A stretch of DNA of 64,000 nt, from positions 129,099 to 193,098 of the forward strand of contig JBCBBJ010000007.1 in the NCBI GenBank assembly GCA_038531745.1, in the 5' to 3' direction. This DNA comes from CALLPQ01 sp038531745. Its GTDB lineage: Bacteria > Pseudomonadota > Alphaproteobacteria > Caulobacterales > Parvularculaceae. The notes below the pieces were generated by a model. The model had not been told where the DNA came from. It worked only from the letters and a program-made list of their open reading frames with translations, and ran no database searches. Below are positions 1 through 8,646 of the stretch, piece by piece. The translations under genes were made by a program, and so were the position numbers. Every line of letters begins with the position of its first letter. Position 1 is the stretch's first letter.

Positions 1-1904
1 AAAAAGATGCGCCACGTCGGCGTACGGGCCGTCTGACCATTGCCAATGCGCTGGACGACGATGAGCGGCAACGCTCCCTCGCCTCGGTTAAACGCGCGCG
101 CGAGCGGGAAAAAATGGCCCGCCAGCAACGCGGTGAGACAGCCAAAATTGCCCGCGAAGTGATCATTCCTGAAACCATCACCGTGCAGGAACTCGCCCAG
201 CGGATGACGATCCGCGGGGTTGATCTTGTCCGCGAGCTGATGAAACAGGGCCAAATGGTAACCGGCAATGATATTCTTGATGCCGATACCGCCCAATTGA
301 TCGCCGAGGATATGGGGCATACGGTCAAACGGGTTGCCGAATCCGACGTGGAAGATGGCCTCGCCGATGACGTGGATAACGCCGATACGCTTCAGTCACG
401 CCCACCGGTTGTGACCATTATGGGCCATGTTGACCATGGCAAAACATCGCTGCTCGATGCCATGCGCGATGCCAGTGTTGTTGACGGTGAAGCTGGCGGG
501 ATCACCCAACATATTGGTGCCTATCAGGTGACCGTTGGTGATAATCGCAAGATCACTTTCCTCGATACGCCGGGCCATGCCGCCTTTACCCAAATGCGGG
601 CCCGCGGCGCGCAAGTGACCGATATTGTCATTATCGTTGTGGCCGCAGACGACAGCGTTAAGCCACAAACTGAAGAGGCGATCGCCCACGCGAAAGCCGC
701 CGGGGTCCCCATCATTATCGCCATCAATAAGATTGATAAGCCCGATGCAGACCCCAATAAGGTGCGTACGGATCTTCTATCCTACGAGCTCCAGGTGGAA
801 AGCATGGGCGGTGAAATTCAGGATGTGGAAGTTTCCGCCCTGAAAAAGATGAACCTTGATGGATTGCAAGAGGCGATTCTGTTGCAATCGGAATTGATGG
901 AACTCAAAGCCAATCCTGACCGCGCGGCCGATGGTTCCGTGGTTGAGGCTCGCCTTGATAAGGGACGCGGGCCCGTGGCCACGGTTCTCGTCTCACGCGG
1001 GACGTTGAAACGCGGCGATGTTATCGTTGCCGGTTCTGAATGGGGCAAGGTGCGTGCCACGATCAATGACAAGGGCCAAACCATCACCGAAGCGGGCCCC
1101 GCCCTGCCCGTGGAAATCCTTGGTCTGAACGGTGTACCGGAACCCGGCGAGCAGTTTGTTGTCGTGGAAAATGAAGCCCGCGCCCGCGAAGTGGCCGAGT
1201 TCCGCCAGCGTCAAAAACGCGAAAAATCTGTGGCAAAATCATCGGGTACCTCGCTTGAAACCATGATGGCGCAACTACAGGATGCGGAAATTAAGGAAAT
1301 GCCACTCGTCATCAAAGGCGATGTGCAAGGTTCCGTCGAGGCGATTGTGAGCTCCCTTGAAAAGCTGTCCACGGATGAAGTACGCGTTCGCGTTCTGCAT
1401 ACCGGCGTAGGGGGCGTTTCGGAGTCTGACGTTATTCTTGCCGGTGCCTCCGGCGCGCCGGTGATTGGCTTTAACGTGCGCGCTAACAAGGATGCTCGCA
1501 ACACCGCCGAGCGTGACCAGGTGGAGATCCGCTATTATTCAGTGATCTATGACCTGATCGACGATGTCAAAGCGGTGCTCTCCGGCATGCTTGAACCGGA
1601 ATTGCGCGAGACCTTTATCGGCAATGCGGAGATCCTTGAGATCTTTAATATCTCCAAACACGGCAAAGTGGCCGGTTGCCGCGTTACCGAAGGCAATGTG
1701 AAACGCGGCGCCAAAGTCCGTCTCATCCGTGACAGTGTGGTCATCCATGAGGGTGAGCTTTCACAGCTCAAACGCTTCAAGGATGATGTGCAAGAGGTCG
1801 CCAGCGGCCAGGAATGCGGCATGAGCTTCGCTAATTATGAAGACATGCGCGCAGGCGACGTGATCGAGTGCTTCACGGTGGAAACAATCCAGCGGTCACT
1901 TTAA
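1..1904 (+). CDS. infB: Translation initiation factor IF-2 (3' part)
   Basis: GTPase that delivers initiator fMet-tRNA to the 30S ribosome. The reading frame is open from base 3 of the window, so the N-terminus lies outside. The first visible residues include the basic RRRTGRLTIANAL stretch typical of the alphaproteobacterial IF-2 linker. The G domain follows, with the P-loop GHVDHGKTSLLDA, the G3 motif DTPGHAAF and the G4 motif NKID. After it come the beta-barrel domain II (GRGPVATVLV), domain III and the C-terminal fMet-tRNA binding domain. The methionine at 114 is internal to the linker and should not be taken as the start. It is the only clear plus-strand gene before 29.9 kb and is followed by a strong hairpin terminator. 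Confidence 0.97.
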   Translation, partial: KDAPRRRTGRLTIANALDDDERQRSLASVKRAREREKMARQQRGETAKIAREVIIPETITVQELAQRMTIRGVDLVRELMKQGQMVTGNDILDADTAQLIAEDMGHTVKRVAESDVEDGLADDVDNADTLQSRPPVVTIMGHVDHGKTSLLDAMRDASVVDGEAGGITQHIGAYQVTVGDNRKITFLDTPGHAAFTQMRARGAQVTDIVIIVVAADDSVKPQTEEAIAHAKAAGVPIIIAINKIDKPDADPNKVRTDLLSYELQVESMGGEIQDVEVSALKKMNLDGLQEAILLQSELMELKANPDRAADGSVVEARLDKGRGPVATVLVSRGTLKRGDVIVAGSEWGKVRATINDKGQTITEAGPALPVEILGLNGVPEPGEQFVVVENEARAREVAEFRQRQKREKSVAKSSGTSLETMMAQLQDAEIKEMPLVIKGDVQGSVEAIVSSLEKLSTDEVRVRVLHTGVGGVSESDVILAGASGAPVIGFNVRANKDARNTAERDQVEIRYYSVIYDLIDDVKAVLSGMLEPELRETFIGNAEILEIFNISKHGKVAGCRVTEGNVKRGAKVRLIRDSVVIHEGELSQLKRFKDDVQEVASGQECGMSFANYEDMRAGDVIECFTVETIQRSL

Positions 1905-1932
1905 TCCGCCTATTTCATGTTATGTCAATCGT

Positions 1933-1963
1933 GCCCCCGGCTTACGAGCCGGGGCCTTCTTCT
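1933..1963 (+). terminator. Rho-independent terminator after infB
   Basis: Inverted repeat ccccggct (1935-1942) / agccgggg (1947-1954) with a four-base TACG loop, followed by a pyrimidine and T-rich tail (cttcttct). It lies 30 bases after the infB stop. Confidence 0.75.
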
Positions 1964-2331
1964 CGCGGCTCTTAGTTTGAGGAACAAGATTCGGGTCGAC
2001 GAGCTGTTTGCCTGACATTTTAGAAATTTCCCTCGACGCCATGCCCGCGACGCCATGCCCGCAACGGCGGAGAGTCATCACTGGGGATATTTTTATGCTG
2101 AGCCATGGTCTGCTGTACCCTCATGGCCATGCTGCTTGGCGTGGTTTCGTCTTTCGTGAGATCGTTTGCTTTGCGGAAGACAGCCCCTCTGGCCTGGCGC
2201 CCGGGCGGACACGTCCATGGAACCGTGAAATCCCCCAATATTGTTTCTGCCTTAACCGACCGTATACATCGCTTTCGCTATGCCGCGAATGGCATAAACC
2301 CTGCGGTAAAAACCGAAGCCCATCTGCGTAT

Positions 2332-2616
2332 TCATTTTGCATTTGCCGGGGCAGCTATTTTCCTTGGCCGGATCTTGGCACCATCTTCCAGAAAATCAAA
2401 GGCGTTTGTCGCGTCGTAAGAGAATGTTCCGTCCACGTTTACAGTCACTACAGCAAAGGATGGAAGAATGATCATCCCGCTTGCCAGAATAGCTTGCCCA
2501 TTGACCGCCACGATGGTGAGAACATCAAGGTTGATATCGCTATCCGCAGCACCGCCATTGGCAAGCAAAAGACTTCCGTCGAGGATAAAGCGCTCTGCCT
2601 TCCGATGCGGGACCAA
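2332..2616 (-). pseudogene. Remnant of a VCBS/cadherin-like repeat protein
   Basis: The minus-strand frame encodes about 95 residues containing the core of one VCBS-type repeat. It has GGAADSDINLDVLTIVAVNG, then a LPSFAVVTVNVDGTFSYDA segment and NAFDFLEDGA, which match the usual 'DsD-D-LTVtaVNG ... LpsGalltvnaDGTFtYdP-gaFd-L' pattern. Such repeats occur in very large secreted or surface adhesins, often RTX-like. There is no signal sequence, no second repeat and no clear start, so this is a decayed fragment. It sits next to the duplicated tRNA 3' end, which suggests it was left by a lost island. The family assignment is by motif only. Confidence 0.6.
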
Positions 2617-2672
2617 GGACGTGGAGAGAGAGCAATCCGCTTAAAACTGGCAGGGGCGGAGGGACTCGAACC
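2608..2672 (-). repeat. Direct repeat copy A, including a tRNA-Trp 3'-end fragment
   Basis: Bases 2648-2672 are identical to the last 25 bases of tRNA-Trp including the CCA. The flank (gcggga..aggacgtggagagagag, 2608-2632) is repeated beyond the real tRNA at 2733-2757, with small differences. Copy A keeps only the acceptor 3' strand and part of the T arm, so it is not a functional tRNA. Confidence 0.8.
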
Positions 2673-2699
2673 AGGTTGAATGGCTTCGGCATTCAACCT
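2673..2699. other. Perfect 10-bp inverted repeat next to the tRNA fragment
   Basis: aggttgaatg (2673-2682) pairs exactly with cattcaacct (2690-2699) around a seven-base loop. It starts where the tRNA-identical sequence of copy A ends. No T run follows on either strand, so it is not a typical terminator. Confidence 0.6.
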
Positions 2700-2732
2700 C
2701 TATTGTACCAGAGGGTTCGAGGGCCTCCGACG

Positions 2733-2802
2733 CGGGACTGAGGACGTGGAGAGAGAGAGAGTAAAGCGCTTGAAACTGGCAGGGGCGGAGGGACTCGAAC
2801 CC
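2733..2802 (-). repeat. Direct repeat copy B (intact tRNA side)
   Basis: This copy matches 2608-2672 through the flank gcgggac..aggacgtggagagagag and the tRNA 3' end. It has a few extra ga units and single-base changes. The two copies are about 128 bp apart. Confidence 0.75.
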
Positions 2803-2852
2803 CCGGCCCTCGGTTTTGGAGACCGATGCTCTACCAACTGAGCTACACCCCT
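2777..2852 (-). tRNA. trpT: tRNA-Trp (anticodon CCA)
   Basis: The reverse complement folds as a cloverleaf. It has a 7-bp acceptor (aggggtg / cgcccct), a D arm with agctcagttggtagagc, the anticodon loop ctCCAaa and a GGTTCGAGTCC T loop. The 3' CCA is encoded (TGG at 2777-2779 on the plus strand). The length of 76 is standard. It points away from infB. Its 3' end is partly duplicated 130 bp downstream. Confidence 0.96.
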
Positions 2853-2941
2853 AGGCCACGGGGAAGGTAGGCCCTTGGCCGCAGCGTTTCAACTGAATTC
2901 GACCCGCCCGCGTGCCCGGACAGCGCCCATATTGGCCCATT

Positions 2942-3955
2942 TTACTGGCGCGCGCGCAGTTTGCCGTCCACGAAGAGCTGACCTGAACCCTCGTGGGTTA
3001 CGCGCCCCTGCACACGGGCGAGACGCACTTCGCTGGATCCATAAAGCCGCAAATCTGGATTTACCGTCAGGCCGTTGAACAAGATACCGCCTGACCCATC
3101 AATGATCGCGCGCAGGCGGTCGGCCCGACCGTCGCGGATAGCCGCGCCCCCGGACCCAGCGACCCGAACCGTCATGGGCCCCTCGACCCAATTGGCGCGC
3201 ACCACCCCGGAACCGGCAACCGAGATGTCGAGCATGCCCTCAACCCGGTCAAAGACAACATCACCAGGCCCCGCAATATCGACGTCAGCAATTGCGGCCG
3301 TTCCCACTTTAAGATCCCCGTCCCCGGACACATCAATTTCGATGCCCCCGTCAACATCGCCCATGATTAACCGGCTTCCGTCCAGAAGACCCACAACAGC
3401 CTCATCAACGTCGCCGGTTTCGCCATAAACATAGCAGGCATCAAGATCGAGGCGTCCGTCAAAGTCTTCCATGGTAAGTTTGATCCGTGCATCAATAAAG
3501 CTTACCTTGGCTTTCATGGGGACAGTGACGATCAGGGTCGGATAGTTAGCAAAATAGGCCTCATCAAGTGCGGGACCTTGGGAGGCCGTGCGCCCGGCGC
3601 GCGGATTGTAGGAGCGCCGAATGCGCGCATCGCAACATTTGTCAACGGTGCGCTCAACACCCGCCGCGGCGCGGACCACAACCCGGTCTTTTTCGTCAAG
3701 GACTTCTACCGCGTGGCTCGTTTTTCCCTGTTTGATTTCCACACGAATATTATCTTCTGTGCTTTGTGCACTGAGGGTTTTTACCGTGACCGTCCCAATA
3801 AAATCCTGTATCGAGATGGTGTCGGTACCAAAATCCTGGGCGCTGGCAGAGGTTGGAGCCAATAGGCTCAACATCAACAGCACTGATCCAACCGCGACAC
3901 CCCATTGTTCAACAGACCGGTGCACCCAGGCATCTATGAAATTTATGCGCATCAT
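2942..3955 (-). CDS. Secreted GIN-like (DUF2807-type) protein
   Basis: A 337-residue protein with an N-terminal hydrophobic stretch ending in SASAQD, a likely Sec signal peptide. After it comes a long run of short beta-strand repeats rich in G, D and V (for example DVDGGIEIDVSGDGDLKVG and VAGSGVVRANWV), as in the putative auto-transporter adhesin head GIN/DUF2807 beta-helix family. A cysteine pair (KCC) and a basic patch lie near residues 105-120. The function of this family is not established; it is probably periplasmic or surface-exposed. It is the last minus-strand gene of the run and is separated from lpxB by about 180 bp. A second, shorter member is at 53402-54055. The start could be either of two adjacent Met codons. 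Confidence 0.75.
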   Translation of the reverse strand: MMRINFIDAWVHRSVEQWGVAVGSVLLMLSLLAPTSASAQDFGTDTISIQDFIGTVTVKTLSAQSTEDNIRVEIKQGKTSHAVEVLDEKDRVVVRAAAGVERTVDKCCDARIRRSYNPRAGRTASQGPALDEAYFANYPTLIVTVPMKAKVSFIDARIKLTMEDFDGRLDLDACYVYGETGDVDEAVVGLLDGSRLIMGDVDGGIEIDVSGDGDLKVGTAAIADVDIAGPGDVVFDRVEGMLDISVAGSGVVRANWVEGPMTVRVAGSGGAAIRDGRADRLRAIIDGSGGILFNGLTVNPDLRLYGSSEVRLARVQGRVTHEGSGQLFVDGKLRARQ

Positions 3956-4010
3956 GTTCTGTGCCCCAACGAGACACCCTCACCAAAAGTCCCCAAAAAT
4001 ACCACGCCGG

Positions 4011-4039
4011 ATTGTACCATAATGACCAATCAAAGCGAA
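4011..4039 (-). promoter_or_regulatory. Possible sigma70-type promoter of the GIN-like gene
   Basis: On the minus strand TTCGCT, a 17-base spacer and TACAAT lie about 56 bp upstream of the start of the gene at 3955. The -10 matches five of six consensus bases; the -35 is weak. Confidence 0.3.
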
Positions 4040-4133
4040 CGTCTGAGTGAGGGGGCAGCAAGGACCATTCCATATGCTTAGCGAAAGTTTAATGTGATCT
4101 GGAGGAAGGGCATCGCACGATTGAGCGGTACCC

Positions 4134-5321
4134 TTAGCCTGATAACCAGTCGAACACGGTATGGGCAGCCCGGCTCGCCGCCGGTTCCCCGCCCAGTTGC
4201 AGGCGGGCAAGATAGGGCGTCACCGCCGCGCGTTGGTCCGCGCGCTTTTGTGCATCGGTGAGCAAAGGGAACAGCGCCGCCGCCATGGGCTCCGGCACGC
4301 ACTTGTCCTGAATAAATTCCGGGATAATCGGCGCGTCAGCCATCACGTTCAAAATGCTCGCATAGGGCGTTGTGATGACCCGTTGCGCCCACAGATGGGT
4401 CAGCGGATCAACCTTATAGGCGATAATCTGCGGCGTGCCCGACAGGGCAATTTCCGTCGTGACGGTGCCCGATGCGCTTAACGCTACGGTTGCTGCGTGC
4501 AGGGCATCATATTTCTCGTCGGGGGTCACGATATGACAGTAAGCCCACGAAACAGTTTCTTCGCGCAAAAAATCTGCGACAGCCGGCGCCGCTGGGATCA
4601 CGACGCAGAAGTCTGGCGCCCTTGCCCGTAGGGCGCTAACGGTCTCCCGAAAAATTGGTAAGAGGCGGCGCACCTCCCCCTCCCGCGAGCCGGGCAATAC
4701 TGCCAGTATCGGCTTGTGCCCTAGGCCGCGGCGCGCGCGAAAATGCTGGGCGTCAATGGGTGCGGTCACCGCTTTTTCAAATAGAGGATTACCCACATAG
4801 GTAACGGGAATATTCTTTTCATCGAATAGGGGTTTTTCAAACGGTAAAACCGTCAGCACACCATCGAACCAATCCTTGATAAAGTCGATACGTTGGGGCC
4901 GTGATGCCCAGATTTGCGGCGCAACATATTTATAAAGCTTTGGACGCGCGTCGCCCTGATGCATCAGGGGCGCCGCAAGGCGGGAGAATGCCCAGCCATC
5001 AACGAATATCACCCCATGGGCCCTGACGCGCGCCACATGGTCGGCCAATTGGCGGGCGTAAAGACGGGCGAGCGGCACGGCGCGGGCCACATCGGTAAAA
5101 CCCATCACCGAGAGAGGCCCAATGGGAAACAGGCTGTTCATTCCCGCCGATGCCAATTGCGGCCCGCCGCAACCCGAAATCGTCAGGGAAATGCCTAAAT
5201 GCCGGGCGCGGGCCATAAGCGCCCCGTGGAGCGCCGCGCCAATTTCATCACCGGATGGCTCCACCGCCACAATAACAAGATGACGGGGCGATGTTGCCGA
5301 AGTTGGTGTCGTCTTACTCAT
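4134..5321 (-). CDS. lpxB: Lipid-A-disaccharide synthase
   Basis: Inner-membrane-associated glycosyltransferase (GT19) that joins UDP-2,3-diacylglucosamine and lipid X to give the lipid A disaccharide. At 395 residues it is near the family length. Visible signatures are the N-terminal PSGDEIGAALHGAL (family AGE.SGD.LGA, here AVEPSGD), the SVMGF motif, PQIWASRPQRI, VGNPLFEK, the LPGSREGEVRRLLP loop and a C-terminal SGTVTTEIAL.GTPQIIAYK nucleotide-sugar site. Its ATG overlaps the lpxI stop (ATGA), indicating translational coupling. It is the last gene of the lipid A run. The usual AGE is replaced by AVE, a mild variation. Confidence 0.97.
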   Translation of the reverse strand: MSKTTPTSATSPRHLVIVAVEPSGDEIGAALHGALMARARHLGISLTISGCGGPQLASAGMNSLFPIGPLSVMGFTDVARAVPLARLYARQLADHVARVRAHGVIFVDGWAFSRLAAPLMHQGDARPKLYKYVAPQIWASRPQRIDFIKDWFDGVLTVLPFEKPLFDEKNIPVTYVGNPLFEKAVTAPIDAQHFRARRGLGHKPILAVLPGSREGEVRRLLPIFRETVSALRARAPDFCVVIPAAPAVADFLREETVSWAYCHIVTPDEKYDALHAATVALSASGTVTTEIALSGTPQIIAYKVDPLTHLWAQRVITTPYASILNVMADAPIIPEFIQDKCVPEPMAAALFPLLTDAQKRADQRAAVTPYLARLQLGGEPAASRAAHTVFDWLSG

Positions 5322-6181
5322 GGCTCAACCTGCGGCAGGTTTGGATCATCGCCCCAAATGCCATAGACAAAGACAGATTGGTCCTCTGCATACTGAAGTG
5401 TTTGTATGCGGTCAATGATGATCGCGCCGTGCGCCTCCACCGCCACACCGGCAAGCCCCGCCAATTTCGCCCGCCGGATTGTTTCCGGCCCAATGGTGGG
5501 CAGGTCGACGCGCAGTTCCTGGCCCGGCTTGGGCATTTTGACGAGAACACCGGTACCCCTGGGCAAATCAAGGCGGGTCCGCACATCAATACACCGGTCC
5601 AACATGGCATCGGTGCCTTCCGCCGCCTCAATGGCCCACACCTGACCACCGCAAACGACGGCGCCCTGGCCCACATCAAACCGGCCGAGGGCCGCAATAA
5701 CCTGGCGCGCCTTCACCATATCGAGAAAATCAGCCGCCGCCGGGACAACCCCCGTCATGGCACCGCGCGATGCCACCTCAGCGGCGAGCAATTCATCGGC
5801 ACCAATGACGGCAAACCCCTCCGCCTCAAACGCATCCACAAGGCTGGCGAGAATGGCGCCGTCACCTTTGAGCGCGGCCTTTGCCAGTTTCGGCAAGAGC
5901 GCCGCCCCGCGCCAGTCAGGCTTTAAGGTTAAAAAGTTCGGACGCTGAACATTTCCCGCCAGCACCACCGCATCACAGTCATGGTCATGGAGGCGCGAGA
6001 ATATCCGCCCTGCCTCGGTAATGGGCACGGTTTCGCCCGGCTGGTCGTCAAGCGCGGCGTCGGCCATACCCGCAAGACGGATCATGAAGTAAGGGGTTTG
6101 CTGTGCGCCGCACGTTTGGGCGAGCCGCACTGGCAAATTGCCACCGCCAGCGATAATCCCAATTTTAGTCCAACGTGCCAT
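5318..6181 (-). CDS. lpxI: UDP-2,3-diacylglucosamine diphosphatase LpxI
   Basis: Hydrolyses UDP-2,3-diacylglucosamine to lipid X (2,3-diacylglucosamine 1-phosphate) plus UMP, the step done by LpxH in gammaproteobacteria. LpxI (DUF1009) is the usual alphaproteobacterial enzyme. The 287 residues start MARWTKIGIIAGGGNLPVRLA, and the C-terminal half has KMPKPGQ..RVDLPTIGPETI and GLAGVAVEAHGAI. The longer frame would add 12 residues upstream, but homologues begin at the MARW-type position. The context between lpxA and lpxB supports the call, and the stop overlaps the lpxB start by 4 bases. Confidence 0.95.
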   Translation of the reverse strand: MARWTKIGIIAGGGNLPVRLAQTCGAQQTPYFMIRLAGMADAALDDQPGETVPITEAGRIFSRLHDHDCDAVVLAGNVQRPNFLTLKPDWRGAALLPKLAKAALKGDGAILASLVDAFEAEGFAVIGADELLAAEVASRGAMTGVVPAAADFLDMVKARQVIAALGRFDVGQGAVVCGGQVWAIEAAEGTDAMLDRCIDVRTRLDLPRGTGVLVKMPKPGQELRVDLPTIGPETIRRAKLAGLAGVAVEAHGAIIIDRIQTLQYAEDQSVFVYGIWGDDPNLPQVEP

Positions 6182-6246
6182 GGTTTTATCTTTGAGAGTT
6201 CTGAACGAAGTTGCCACCCTAAAGCACTTCGATGCGAGGTTTATGG

Positions 6247-7041
6247 CTAGCGATTGGCGAGCATCAGCGGGCGCTTGCGTGGGCGATTGATGAAATCAAG
6301 GATATTCTTGGCTTCGCTGCTTTGAGTGATCTGTGTGGGCACCGATGAAAGGCGATCCTGAAACCGGCCGTCCCCATCGAAAAGATGGCGAAACAAATGA
6401 CGCAGATCATTAATCACCGGCTTGACGATGTTCTGGCGCTTCATCCCGATAATATTCAATCCTTCAAGGACGGCATAATTCCCATTGGCAGAGCCGAAAG
6501 GGATCACATCATGGATTACCGCCGCACAACCGCCCAAGAAGGCGTAGGCACCAATCTGACAATGCTGGTGCACGGCACTCAACCCGCCAAGGAACACATT
6601 GTTTTCCACGATGACGTGCCCACCAAGCGTTGCGTTATTGGCAAAAATCACATGGTCGCCAACCACACAATCATGCGCCACATGGGCGCCGGTCATATAA
6701 AATCCGTGGTCGCCAATACGGGTTTCGCCGCCGCCGGCAACGGTGCCAATATTCATGGTCGTATGTTCACGGATGATATTGTGTGCGCCAATGGTCAGGC
6801 GGGTGTCTTCACCCTCATATCCGGTATGTTGCGGCGGCCCACCGAGCCGCGCAAAGGGGTGAATTTCGGTGCCGGGCCCCACATGGGTGCGCCCCTCAAT
6901 CAAGACATGGGCATGGAGCACAACATTGTCATCAAGGGTCACATCAGGGCCGATCACACAAAAAGGACCCACACGGACGGTTTCTGCTAATGTCGCTTGG
7001 GGGTCAATCAGGGCGGTGGGATGAAGGGCGGGTGCGCTCAC
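6247..7041 (-). CDS. lpxA: UDP-N-acetylglucosamine acyltransferase
   Basis: First committed step of lipid A synthesis: transfer of a 3-hydroxyacyl chain from ACP to UDP-GlcNAc. Left-handed beta-helix hexapeptide repeats run from residue ~10 (LHPTALIDPQATLAETVRVG) to ~190. The catalytic His lies in the GAHVAHDCVVG motif, and an HQHCQIGAYAFLGG segment follows. A helical C-terminal domain carries GLNIIGMKRQN. There is no good ATG. The GTG at 7041 gives 264 residues and an N-terminus aligned with the family; a GTG at 7071 would add ten atypical residues. It lies between fabZ and lpxI, all on the same strand. Confidence 0.95.
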   Translation of the reverse strand: MSAPALHPTALIDPQATLAETVRVGPFCVIGPDVTLDDNVVLHAHVLIEGRTHVGPGTEIHPFARLGGPPQHTGYEGEDTRLTIGAHNIIREHTTMNIGTVAGGGETRIGDHGFYMTGAHVAHDCVVGDHVIFANNATLGGHVIVENNVFLGGLSAVHQHCQIGAYAFLGGCAAVIHDVIPFGSANGNYAVLEGLNIIGMKRQNIVKPVINDLRHLFRHLFDGDGRFQDRLSSVPTQITQSSEAKNILDFINRPRKRPLMLANR

Positions 7042-7089
7042 GGAACAAAACTCATTTACGACATGACACACGCGTCAAGCCGGACAGGC

Positions 7090-7560
7090 CTATGGCTTCG
7101 GCGGATCGGACAACATGGCAGAAAAGTCTGCTTCGGCAACTTTCTTGCCATCGACTTTCGCGACGCCGGTAAAGCGCCAAACCGGCGGACGGCGCTGGGC
7201 AATACTCACATGCAACTCTAATTGATCCCCCGGGATCACAGGCCGGCGAAACTTTGCCCGGTCGACCCCCATGAACAGGATAATCTTACTGTCGGTATCA
7301 ATACCCTCAATATAGGCGGCATAGGTGGCCGCCGACTGGGCCATGGCCTCTATCATCAAAACGCCGGGGAAAACCGGTTGTTGCGGAAAATGCCCTTGAA
7401 ATAATTCTTCGTTTACGGAGATATTCTTGATCCCAACCGCACCAGTACCAGGATCAATATTGGTCAGCCTATCAATCATTAAAAAGGGGTAGCGATGGGG
7501 CAGGATCTTTTTGATGTCGTCAATGTATAACGTATCCAAGCCAGGCTCGAGGTGCGTCAT
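7090..7560 (-). CDS. fabZ: 3-hydroxyacyl-ACP dehydratase
   Basis: Dehydrates (3R)-hydroxyacyl-ACP in fatty acid elongation, competing with LpxA and LpxD for the same substrate. Hot-dog fold, 156 residues. It has ILPHRYPFLMIDR at residues 19-31 and the active-site GHFPQQPVFPGVLMIEAMAQ, with His57 and Glu71 as the catalytic pair. The C-terminal half (RAKFRRPVIPGDQL) is standard. It starts 16 bp after lpxD ends and precedes lpxA, so it is part of the same operon. Confidence 0.97.
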   Translation of the reverse strand: MTHLEPGLDTLYIDDIKKILPHRYPFLMIDRLTNIDPGTGAVGIKNISVNEELFQGHFPQQPVFPGVLMIEAMAQSAATYAAYIEGIDTDSKIILFMGVDRAKFRRPVIPGDQLELHVSIAQRRPPVWRFTGVAKVDGKKVAEADFSAMLSDPPKP

Positions 7561-7576
7561 GCCAATGCCTTTCTCA

Positions 7577-8611
7577 TTATTTCTTCTTTTGTGTCAGGCG
7601 GCCGAGGGCTGCCACCTCGCGCATGAACTGCCGGATCGGTTTTGCCGGCACACCGCACCAGGTTTCACCGGCAGGGATATCATGCATGATGCCGGCCTTT
7701 GCAGCAATTTGTGCGCCATTGCCCACGCGTAAATGGTCTGCAAAACCAACCTGACCGCCCATGACGACGTCATCACCGATATGACAACTACCCGAAATGC
7801 CGGTTTGGGCGGCAATCAAACAACGACGTCCGAGGGTCACGTTATGGGCAATCTGCACCAGATTGTCGATATGACAATCATCGCCAATGACCGTGTCCTC
7901 AAGACTGCCACGATCCACAGTTGTATTCGCCCCCAGATGCACACGCGCGCCAATAACAACCCGGCCAAGTTGCGGCATCGGCATGGGACCATCGGGACCG
8001 GGAACAACACCGAAACCAGCCTGACCGAGACGCACCCCCGGGGCCAAGACACAACCCGGCCCCATGAGTGTGTGAAAAATCGAACAATGGGCATCAATGC
8101 GGCAGCCATCATTGATCGCCACACCCGGGCCAATCACAACGCCCGGACCAATTTCAATTCCCTCTCCGAGTTGGGCGCGGGGATCGATAAAAGCTGTGGG
8201 ATGGATCGCATTGCCGGACGACGATGCCGTCGCCGTTAATGGCCTACCGTCAATTTTTTCTTCTGTATAAAGATGATCAGTAATACGGCTAAAAAGCGCG
8301 CGCACATGGTCAACACCAATGATGATCCCCTCATCAGGCGGGTCAAAATCTTCCAATAGCTCTCGTGCCACGAGACACAGGGCGAATCCGTCTGGCAGCG
8401 CTTGCCCAACCGCTCGCTTTTTATCGATGAAAATGCACGCTCCGCTCAAAGACGGGGCCGTAGGCGCAGCAACCCGGCTAACCATCACCGCCCCAAGCTG
8501 TGTGGCACCACGCGGGTGGACATGCCTATCCACATCCTTAATGTCCACCGCCAATAGGAGATCAGCAACACTGATCGCCGGTTTGACGGAGAAAAAGCGC
8601 GGATCAGGCAT
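7577..8611 (-). CDS. lpxD: UDP-3-O-(3-hydroxyacyl)glucosamine N-acyltransferase
   Basis: Adds the N-linked hydroxyacyl chain to the lipid A precursor. The 344 residues have an N-terminal uridine-binding domain (to ~110), then hexapeptide beta-helix repeats from AIHPTAFIDPRAQLGEGIEIG onward. The catalytic His lies in the IAHNVTLGRRCLIAAQTGISG segment, and GGQVGFADHLRVGNGAQIAAKAG is the typical LpxD signature, followed by a C-terminal helix. It is separated from the upstream skp gene by a hairpin that looks like a terminator or attenuator. Confidence 0.97.
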   Translation of the reverse strand: MPDPRFFSVKPAISVADLLLAVDIKDVDRHVHPRGATQLGAVMVSRVAAPTAPSLSGACIFIDKKRAVGQALPDGFALCLVARELLEDFDPPDEGIIIGVDHVRALFSRITDHLYTEEKIDGRPLTATASSSGNAIHPTAFIDPRAQLGEGIEIGPGVVIGPGVAINDGCRIDAHCSIFHTLMGPGCVLAPGVRLGQAGFGVVPGPDGPMPMPQLGRVVIGARVHLGANTTVDRGSLEDTVIGDDCHIDNLVQIAHNVTLGRRCLIAAQTGISGSCHIGDDVVMGGQVGFADHLRVGNGAQIAAKAGIMHDIPAGETWCGVPAKPIRQFMREVAALGRLTQKKK

Positions 8612-8646
8612 GAAGGCTCTTTATTTTACCGCAATTAAGCGGTGAC

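Larger units (their letters stand above)
1905..2776. other. 870-bp gap between infB and tRNA-Trp; decayed DNA
   Basis: No intact gene is convincing here. The gap holds the infB terminator, a remnant of a VCBS-type repeat protein on the minus strand (2332-2616), and a partial copy of the tRNA-Trp 3' end with its downstream flank (2608-2672). A perfect 10-bp hairpin (2673-2682 / 2690-2699) follows. Long plus-strand open frames in this stretch have no recognisable protein character. Confidence 0.6.

Noticed and set aside
2008..2679. A 223-codon plus-strand open frame
   Set aside because: Its residues show no domain or hydrophobic pattern, it runs opposite to the VCBS remnant and through the tRNA-derived repeat, and it has no ribosome site.
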